A stretch of DNA of 64,000 nucleotides, from contig NZ_FMHY01000002.1 of the NCBI RefSeq assembly GCF_900090225.1, positions 5,270,001 to 5,334,000 on the forward strand. Reading direction: 5' to 3'. Of this stretch, positions 58,873 through 64,000 are shown one piece after another. Source of the DNA: Micromonospora eburnea. Lineage in GTDB: Bacteria > Actinomycetota > Actinomycetes > Mycobacteriales > Micromonosporaceae. How positions within the stretch are numbered: position 1 is the first letter of the stretch; the number at the start of each line of letters is the position of its first letter. A program made the translations under genes and the position numbers. Below the pieces are notes generated by a model. The model was not told where the DNA came from and searched no databases. It was given only the letters and a program-made list of their open reading frames with translations.

Positions 58873-59387
58873 GCGGCATGCAGTCACAGCCAGACACGCA
58901 GGCGGTACACCCGAACGTGCGGGCGGTGCAACAGGCGCTCGACGACGCGGGCGCACAGGACGGCTCCGGCGCGGCGAGCCGGGTCCGCCTGCTGCCCGAT
59001 GCGGTGCACACCGCCGCCGCGGCGGCCGAGGCGCTCGGCGTCGGCGTGGGCGCCATCGCCAACTCGCTCATCTTCGACGCCGACGACGCGCCGCTGCTGG
59101 TGCTCACCTCCGGCGCACACCGGGTGGACACCGCCGGCCTGGCCGCCTCCCTCGGGATCACCCGCCTGCGCCGGGCCACCCCGGAGTTCGTCAAGCGGCA
59201 CACCGGCCAGGTGATCGGCGGGGTCGCCCCGGTCGGCCACCCCGAGCCGCTGCGCACCGTGGTCGACACCGCGCTGCGGGCGTACGACGAGGTGTGGGCG
59301 GCCGGCGGGGTGCCCCGGGCGGTCTTCCCCACCACGTACGCGGAGCTGCTGCGGATCACCGCCGGCACCCCGACAGAGGTGGCGTGA
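58869..59387 (+). CDS. YbaK/ProX-type aminoacyl-tRNA deacylase
   Basis: 172 residues. The editing domain shows GAIANSLIFDADDAPLLVLTSGAHRVD, with the catalytic Lys replaced by context of family variants, RRATPEFVKRHTGQVIGGVAPVGHPEPLRTVVDTAL and AAGGVPRAVFPTTYAELL. Hydrolyses mischarged tRNA, substrate not certain. ATG overlaps the TetR stop (ATGA); its own stop overlaps the CrtA-like GTG. Confidence 0.93.
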   Translation: MSGMQSQPDTQAVHPNVRAVQQALDDAGAQDGSGAASRVRLLPDAVHTAAAAAEALGVGVGAIANSLIFDADDAPLLVLTSGAHRVDTAGLAASLGITRLRRATPEFVKRHTGQVIGGVAPVGHPEPLRTVVDTALRAYDEVWAAGGVPRAVFPTTYAELLRITAGTPTEVA

Positions 59388-60139
59388 GCGAGCGCACCAC
59401 CAAGCTCAGCGACCTGCCCGGACTCGTCACGCTGCACGTGTGGCGGATCCCCCGCCCGGCCGTCCCCCGGGCGCTGGCCCGGATGGCGGCGCATCCGTCG
59501 CGGCTGCGGCGGACCCCCGGCGTACGGTTCGCCAAGCTGCTCGGCACCGGGACGGGCACCGGCTTCGGCCCCGGCGACGCCGACCTGACCCGGTGGGCCG
59601 CCCTGGTCGTCTGGGACTCCCCCGCCGTGGCGGCCGGCTTCGACGCCTCTCCGGTCGGCCGCTCCTGGGCCCGGATCGCCCGCTCCGCCGTACGGGTGGA
59701 GCTGCGCCCGCTGACCAGCCGGGGCGAGTGGTCCGGCCAGCGGCCGTTCGGCGAGCCGTCCGGCGGCCCGGGCACCGGTCCGGTCCTGGCGCTGACCCGG
59801 GCCCGGCTGCGGCCCCGTCGGGCGGTCACCTTCTGGCGGGCCGTCCCACCGGTGGCCGCCGCCCTGCCCGGCGCGCCGGGGCTGCTCGCCCGGTTCGGCG
59901 TCGGCGAGGCCCCGCTCGGCTGGCAGGGCACGGTGACCGTGTGGCGGGACGCGGCGGACCTGGTCGCGTTCGCGTACCGTCACCCGGAGCACCGCGCCGC
60001 GATCACGCGCACCACCACCGAGGGCTGGTACGCGGAGGAACTGTTCGCGCGGTTCGCGGTGTGCGACGTGGTCGGCGACCTCGCGGTGTTGGGATGGGCC
60101 GCCGAGGGCGACCCGCAATCGGTGAGAGGACACGCATGA
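59384..60139 (+). CDS. CrtA-like (spheroidene-monooxygenase-family) oxygenase
   Basis: 251 residues. Pattern of CrtA: LVTLHVWRIPRPAVPRALARMAAHPSRLRRTPGVRFAKLLGTGTGTGF, WAALVVWDSPA, RPLTSRGEWSGQRPF, GEAPLGWQGTVTVWRDAADLVAFAYRHPEH, and TEGWYAEELFARFAV. CrtA enzymes oxidise C-2 of acyclic carotenoid ends. Here it lies beside cruF, a glycosyltransferase and a desaturase, so it may hydroxylate C-2' of the end group. The start VSERTTK uses the SER-like sequence and overlaps the YbaK stop. Confidence 0.85.
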   Translation: MSERTTKLSDLPGLVTLHVWRIPRPAVPRALARMAAHPSRLRRTPGVRFAKLLGTGTGTGFGPGDADLTRWAALVVWDSPAVAAGFDASPVGRSWARIARSAVRVELRPLTSRGEWSGQRPFGEPSGGPGTGPVLALTRARLRPRRAVTFWRAVPPVAAALPGAPGLLARFGVGEAPLGWQGTVTVWRDAADLVAFAYRHPEHRAAITRTTTEGWYAEELFARFAVCDVVGDLAVLGWAAEGDPQSVRGHA

Positions 60140-60714
60140 GGCTGGTGCGGTGGACGCCGGACGACCTGGTCCGGCGGCTCGACGACGTGGTGGCCGTCTA
60201 CGGCGAGGCGATGGGCTACCGCGCCGACCTGTTGGAGGCCCGGCGCGGCTACATCGCCACCCACGTCCGCCGTCCCGGCTTCCGCGCCGTGGCCAGCCTC
60301 ACCAGCGAGGGGCACCTGGCCGGCTTCGGGTACGGCTACCTCGGCGCCGCCGGGCAGTGGTGGCACGACCAGGTGCACCGGGCGCTGGGCACGGAGGCCC
60401 GGCGGCGTTGGCTGACCCACTCCTTCGAGGTGGTGGAGTTGCACGTCCGCCCACCCGCGCAGGGGCACGGCCTCGGCGCCGGCCAGCTCCGCGCCCTGCT
60501 CACCATGGCGGAGGGGGCCACCGCGCTGCTCTCCACACCGGAGGCCGACGAGCAGCGGTCCCGGGCCTGGCGGCTGTACCGCCGGTTCGGCTTCGTCGAC
60601 CTCCTGCGCGACTTCTACTTCCCCGGCGACGAGCGGCCGTTCGGGGTGCTCGGCCGGGACCTGCCGCTGCCGCCACCGGACCCCGGCGTCGCACCGGGCG
60701 CGGCCACGCCGTGA
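60136..60714 (+). CDS. GNAT-family N-acetyltransferase
   Basis: 192 residues. Acetyl-CoA pyrophosphate-loop region HSFEVVELHVRPPAQGHGLGAGQLRALLT, and SRAWRLYRRFGFVDLLRDFYF at the C-terminal strand. Substrate unknown. ATG and stop overlap the neighbouring genes by four bases on both sides, so it belongs to the operon although no carotenoid role is obvious. Confidence 0.88.
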   Translation: MRLVRWTPDDLVRRLDDVVAVYGEAMGYRADLLEARRGYIATHVRRPGFRAVASLTSEGHLAGFGYGYLGAAGQWWHDQVHRALGTEARRRWLTHSFEVVELHVRPPAQGHGLGAGQLRALLTMAEGATALLSTPEADEQRSRAWRLYRRFGFVDLLRDFYFPGDERPFGVLGRDLPLPPPDPGVAPGAATP

Positions 60715-61622
60715 GCCGCGGCCGGCTGCTCTGGGCGCTGCTGGCCGTCCTGGTCCTCGCCCAGATCTGCTACCCGCTCACCACCGGCGCCACCCGGGCC
60801 GGGCTGACCATGGCCACCGTCGTGCTCGGGTACCTGCTCTCCGTCGGCCACGCGCTGCTCAGCCGGGGTACGCGTACCGCGGTCGCGCTGGTCGTGGTGG
60901 CCACCGGCGGCGGGTTCGCCGTCGAGGCGCTCGGGGTGGCCACCGGCTTCCCGTTCGGCGGCTACGGCTACTCCGGCGAGCTGGGCCCGAAGCTGGTCGG
61001 AGTGCCGCTGATCATCCCCCTGGCGTGGACCTGGATGGCCTGGCCGGCCTGGCTCACCGCGGTCCGGATCACCGGCTCCCCGGCGCCGGGCTGGAGCTGT
61101 CGAAGCGCCGGGCGGATCGCGCTGGCCGCGGTCGGGCTGGCCACCTGGGACCTCTTCCTCGACCCGCAGATGGTGGCCGAGGGCTACTGGATGTGGCGGG
61201 ACGCCACCCCGGCCCTGCCCGGGCTGCCCGGCGTCCCGGCCAGCAACTACCTCGGCTGGCTGCTCTTCGCGGTGCTGCTGGCGGCGGCGCTGCGCCCGCT
61301 GGCCGGACCGGCCGCCGACCGCACCGACCGGCGGGACGCGCCGATGTTCGCGCTCTACCTGTGGACGTACGCCGCCAGCGTGCTGGCGCACGCGGTCTTC
61401 CTGCGGCTGCCGGCCTCGGCGGTCTGGGGCGGGATCGGCATGGCGCTGGCCGCCGTGCCGCTGGCGGTGGCGCTGCTGCGCGGCCGACGACCGGCGGCAG
61501 GTGATCCCGGCAGCCCGCCCCGGCGCCGACACGCCGGCATGAGCGAGCGCCAGCGAGCGAATCATCGACACAGCGCATCGGTGCCTCATGACGTCGCCGA
61601 CCGCAGGGAGGTGACGGCATGA
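60711..61622 (+). CDS. cruF: Carotenoid 1',2'-hydratase, CruF family
   Basis: 303 residues with about seven membrane helices. The CruF/DUF422 pattern is visible: GGFAVEALGVATGFPFGGYGYSGELGPKLVGVPLIIPLAWTWMAWPAW, AAVGLATWDLFLDPQMVAEGYWMW and ASNYLGWLLFAVLL. The enzyme hydrates the psi end. The last 27 residues, beginning MSERQRANHR, come from the first unit of an 80-bp tandem repeat and are not part of the fold. GTG overlaps the GNAT stop. Confidence 0.9.
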   Translation: MSRGRLLWALLAVLVLAQICYPLTTGATRAGLTMATVVLGYLLSVGHALLSRGTRTAVALVVVATGGGFAVEALGVATGFPFGGYGYSGELGPKLVGVPLIIPLAWTWMAWPAWLTAVRITGSPAPGWSCRSAGRIALAAVGLATWDLFLDPQMVAEGYWMWRDATPALPGLPGVPASNYLGWLLFAVLLAAALRPLAGPAADRTDRRDAPMFALYLWTYAASVLAHAVFLRLPASAVWGGIGMALAAVPLAVALLRGRRPAAGDPGSPPRRRHAGMSERQRANHRHSASVPHDVADRREVTA

Positions 61623-61698
61623 GCGAGCGTCAGCGAGCGAATCATCGACACAGTGCATCGGTGCCTCATGACGTCACCGACCGCAGGGAGGTGACGGC
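61539..61698 (+). repeat. Tandem 80-bp repeat, two copies
   Basis: Copies 61539-61618 and 61619-61698 differ at three of 80 positions. Each begins with ATGAGCGAGCG and ends with GGGAGGTGACGGC, a strong Shine-Dalgarno placed for the next ATG. Because 80 is not a multiple of 3, each copy opens a new frame that is closed at the following ATGA. Confidence 0.92.
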
Positions 61699-61702
61699 AT
61701 GA
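61619..61702 (+). CDS. Bridging micro-ORF in repeat copy 2 (27 codons)
   Basis: ATG overlaps the cruF TGA; frame MSERQRANHRHS… to REVTA; TGA overlaps the glycosyltransferase ATG. GGGAGG precedes both its own ATG and the next one. Length 27 codons, equal to the micro-ORF at 39267. Likely a translational link; a function of the peptide is not implied. Confidence 0.5.
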   Translation: MSERQRANHRHSASVPHDVTDRREVTA

Positions 61703-62826
61703 GTGCTGCTGTCGCCCTGGCCGTCGCGGTCGCCGCGCTCACCGCCCACACCTGGGTGAACAGCACCCGCTGGCTGCGCCGCCCCGCCGCCGGCCCGGTC
61801 GAGGTGACCGAGGCGGTGGCGGTGCTGCTGCCGCTGCGCGACGAGGCCCACCGGGTGACACCGTGCCTGCGCGCGCTGCTCGCCCAACGGGGCGTACCGG
61901 ACCTGCGGATCGTGGTGCTCGACGACGGCTCGACCGACGGCACCGCCGACGTGGTCCGCGCGGTGGCCGGCGACGACCCCCGGGTAACCCTGCTCACCGG
62001 GGTCGCCCCGCCGCCCGGCTGGCTCGGCAAGCCGTACGCCTGCTGGCAGCTCGCCACCCGGGCCCACCCGGCCCCGACCGTGCTGGCCTTCGTCGACGCC
62101 GACGTGGTGCTCACCCCGTACGCCGTCGCGGCGGCCGTGACCGAGCTGCGCGCGGCGGGGGCCACGCTGCTGTCGCCGTACCCCCGGATCGTGGTGCGGA
62201 CGGCGGCCGACCGCCTGGTGCAGCCGCTGCTGCAGTGGCTGTGGCTGACCTTCCTGCCGCTGCGCGCGATGGAACGCTCGCCGCGGCCGTCCCTGGCGGC
62301 GGCGGGCGGGCAGTTCCTGGTGGTCGACCGGGCCGGTTACCGGCGGGCCGGCGGGCACGCGGCGGTGGCCGGCAAGGTCCTGGAGGACATCGAGCTGGCC
62401 CGGGCGGTGAAGCGGGCCGGCGGCCGGATCGCCCTGGCCGACGGCTCCCGGCTGGCCGCCTGCCGGATGTACGACGGCTGGCCGCAGCTGCGCGACGGCT
62501 ACACCAAGTCGCTGTGGGCCTCGTTCGGCCACCCGGCCGCCGCGGCCCTGGTGGTGGCCCTGCTGCTGCTGCTCTTCACCGCGCCCCCGCTGGTCGCCGC
62601 CGCGGCCCTGGTCGCGGGCGCGCCGACGGTGGCCGGGGTGGCGTTCCTGGCCTACCTCCTGGGCGTCGCCGGGCGGATGGTCAGTGCCCGAGCCACTGGC
62701 GGACGGGCCTGGCCCGACGCGCTGGGCCACCCCGTGTCGGTCGTGGTCCTCGGTTGGCTGACGTTCCGGTCGTACCATCTGCGGAAGCGACGCCGGCTCG
62801 CCTGGCGGGGTCGCCCGGTCAGCTAG
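61699..62826 (+). CDS. cruC: Glycosyltransferase family 2, probable carotenoid glucosyltransferase
   Basis: 375 residues. N-terminal helix, GT-A fold with VLLPLRDEAHRVTPCLRALLAQ, IVVLDDGSTDGTADVV, the FVDADVVLTPYA metal motif, AAAGGQFLVVDRAGYRRAGGH, EDIELARAVKRAGG and C-terminal membrane helices. Between cruF and a CrtD-like desaturase it most likely puts glucose on the 1'-hydroxyl, as proposed for sioxanthin synthesis in Salinispora. ATG sits right after the tandem repeat. Confidence 0.85.
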   Translation: MSAAVALAVAVAALTAHTWVNSTRWLRRPAAGPVEVTEAVAVLLPLRDEAHRVTPCLRALLAQRGVPDLRIVVLDDGSTDGTADVVRAVAGDDPRVTLLTGVAPPPGWLGKPYACWQLATRAHPAPTVLAFVDADVVLTPYAVAAAVTELRAAGATLLSPYPRIVVRTAADRLVQPLLQWLWLTFLPLRAMERSPRPSLAAAGGQFLVVDRAGYRRAGGHAAVAGKVLEDIELARAVKRAGGRIALADGSRLAACRMYDGWPQLRDGYTKSLWASFGHPAAAALVVALLLLLFTAPPLVAAAALVAGAPTVAGVAFLAYLLGVAGRMVSARATGGRAWPDALGHPVSVVVLGWLTFRSYHLRKRRRLAWRGRPVS

Positions 62827-62838
62827 GAGGGGCGCGGC

Positions 62839-64000
62839 ATGGCGCGGATCGTGGTCATCGGCGCCGGCGTCGGCGGGCTGGCCACCGCCGCCCGGCTGGC
62901 GGTCACCGGGCACGAGGTCACCGTCTTCGAGCGGGCCGACACGGTCGGCGGCAAGCTCGGCCGGCACGTCCACGACACCCCCGAGGGCACGTACCACTTC
63001 GACACCGGGCCGAGCCTGATCACCCTGCCGCAGGTCCTCCACGACCTGTTCGAGGCGACCGGGGCGAAACTCGACGAGTACCTCGACCTGGTGCCGCTGG
63101 ACCCGATCGTCCGGCACGTCTTCCCCGGCGGCGGCCCCACCCTCGACTCCTGCGCCGACCCGGCCGAGTTCGCCGCCCGGATCGGCACGGCGTTCGGCGA
63201 CCGGGCCGCCGCCGACTGGCAGCGGCTCTGGCGGCGGGCCGCCCGGGTCTGGGCGGCGTCGCACCGCGACGTCCTGCGCCGCCCGATCGACTCCCCCCGC
63301 GACCTGGCCACGCTGGCCTGGCGGCTCGGCGACCTGGCCGCGATCGCCCCCGGCCGTACCCTGCGTGGCCTCGGCCGCCGCGAGCTGTCCGACCCCCGGC
63401 TGCGGATGCTGCTCGACCGGTACGCCACCTACACCGGCGCCGACCCGCGCCGCGCGCCGGCCGCGCTGGTCGCCGTCCCGTACGCCGAACTGGCGTACGG
63501 CGGCTGGTACCTGCGCGGCGGGCTGGCCACCCTCGCCGACGCGCTGCTGTCCCGTTGCCTCGACCTCGGCGTGACGGTACGGACCGACACCACGGTCACC
63601 CGGATCGACGCCGCCGGCGGCCGGGTGCACGGGGTACGTCTCGCCGGGGCCGCCGCCCCGGTCCCCGCAGACGTGGTGGTGGCCAACGTGGACGCGCTCA
63701 CCCTCTACCGGGACCTGCTGCCCACCCCGCGCCGGCTGGCCGGGCTCACCGACCGCAGCCTGGCCGGCTTCGTGCTGCTGCTCGGCGTACGCGGCGACTC
63801 CGGGCTGGCGCACCACACCGTCTTCTTCCCCGACAACAACGATGCCGAGTTCGACGCGGTCTTCGGCGACCCGGGGCGGGGGATGCGCGCCCGGCCGGCC
63901 CTCGACCCGACGGTCTTCGTCACCGTGGCCGCCGACCCGGCAGTCCGCCCGGACGGGCACGAGGCGTGGTTCGTACTGGTCAACGCCGCCCGCCACGGCA
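62839..64000 (+). CDS. crtD: CrtD-like carotenoid 3',4'-desaturase (truncated by window edge)
   Basis: 387 codons are present and the 3' end is outside. Rossmann start MARIVVIGAGVGGLATAARLAVTGHEVTVFERADTVGGK, then FDTGPSLITLPQVLHDLFEATG, LLDRYATYTGADPRRAPA and YGGWYLRGGLATLADALL, the phytoene-desaturase family pattern. Start follows AGGAGGGGCGCGGC. Neighbours (cruF, glycosyltransferase) argue for CrtD rather than CrtI; sequence alone cannot decide. Confidence 0.85.
   Translation, partial: MARIVVIGAGVGGLATAARLAVTGHEVTVFERADTVGGKLGRHVHDTPEGTYHFDTGPSLITLPQVLHDLFEATGAKLDEYLDLVPLDPIVRHVFPGGGPTLDSCADPAEFAARIGTAFGDRAAADWQRLWRRAARVWAASHRDVLRRPIDSPRDLATLAWRLGDLAAIAPGRTLRGLGRRELSDPRLRMLLDRYATYTGADPRRAPAALVAVPYAELAYGGWYLRGGLATLADALLSRCLDLGVTVRTDTTVTRIDAAGGRVHGVRLAGAAAPVPADVVVANVDALTLYRDLLPTPRRLAGLTDRSLAGFVLLLGVRGDSGLAHHTVFFPDNNDAEFDAVFGDPGRGMRARPALDPTVFVTVAADPAVRPDGHEAWFVLVNAARHG

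Overview
The window is high-GC actinobacterial chromosome, most likely from Micromonosporaceae (Micromonospora/Salinispora type). The evidence is the GC bias at third codon positions, frequent GTG starts, NTGA start/stop overlaps, a Wag31/SepF/FtsZ cell-division set, a MurT/GatD pair, an imuA-imuB-dnaE2 SOS mutasome and a split carotenoid subcluster like that known for sioxanthin in Salinispora. This placement is inferred from gene content and motifs; no search was run. I saw no tRNA, rRNA, CRISPR array, IS element or prophage.

Layout. 1-3.2 kb: histidine operon on the minus strand (hisD-hisC-hisB and a truncated membrane gene). 3.3-7.5 kb: LON-substrate-binding-domain protein, a membrane protein, a ParA-like ATPase with proline-rich repeats and a secreted/anchored hypothetical. 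7.5-12.4 kb: rluD, lspA, a DksA-type zinc-finger gene, a K+/H+ antiporter, a DUF167 gene and a small membrane protein. 12.4-30.5 kb: the dcw cluster on the minus strand, read as mraZ-rsmH-ftsL-ftsI-murE-murF-mraY-ftsW-murG-murC-ftsQ-ftsZ-yggS-sepF-yggT-wag31. murD and ylmD/pgeF are missing from their usual places. 30.8-33.5 kb: divergent murT-gatD and a TVP38-like gene. 33.6-36.5 kb: leuS with a leader-peptide attenuator. 36.9-41.8 kb: MoxR-DUF58-transglutaminase operon. 42-46.9 kb: DUF3040, dinB, a phosphodiesterase, a methyltransferase, a 58-residue gene and a TSUP transporter. 46.9-53.9 kb: an SOS-boxed mutasome operon (HEPN gene, imuA, imuB, dnaE2). 54-56.8 kb: a ferric-reductase-like membrane flavoprotein, an FMN-binding protein and ApbE, which together form an extracytoplasmic flavin electron-transfer module. 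56.8-58.9 kb: an FAD monooxygenase and a divergent TetR regulator. 58.9-64 kb: YbaK-like deacylase, CrtA-like monooxygenase, GNAT, CruF, glycosyltransferase and a truncated CrtD-like desaturase.

The most unusual signal lies between genes. Many gaps between co-directional genes are filled exactly by a micro-ORF whose start overlaps the upstream stop (GTGA/ATGA) and whose stop overlaps the downstream start. They occur between hisC/hisB, DUF167/antiporter, murG/murC, DUF58/transglutaminase (two in series), imuA/imuB, imuB/dnaE2 and cruF/glycosyltransferase. Several carry a dispersed repeat that encodes an MSER-type N-terminus. One copy is a tandem 80-bp unit that brings its own Shine-Dalgarno and start codon, and a related copy is read in frame inside murE. 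Other notable points are MraZ-type boxes with a mirrored set facing murT-gatD, an SOS box followed by a hairpin-rich leader, and an 18-bp inverted repeat inside an open frame of the mutasome operon.
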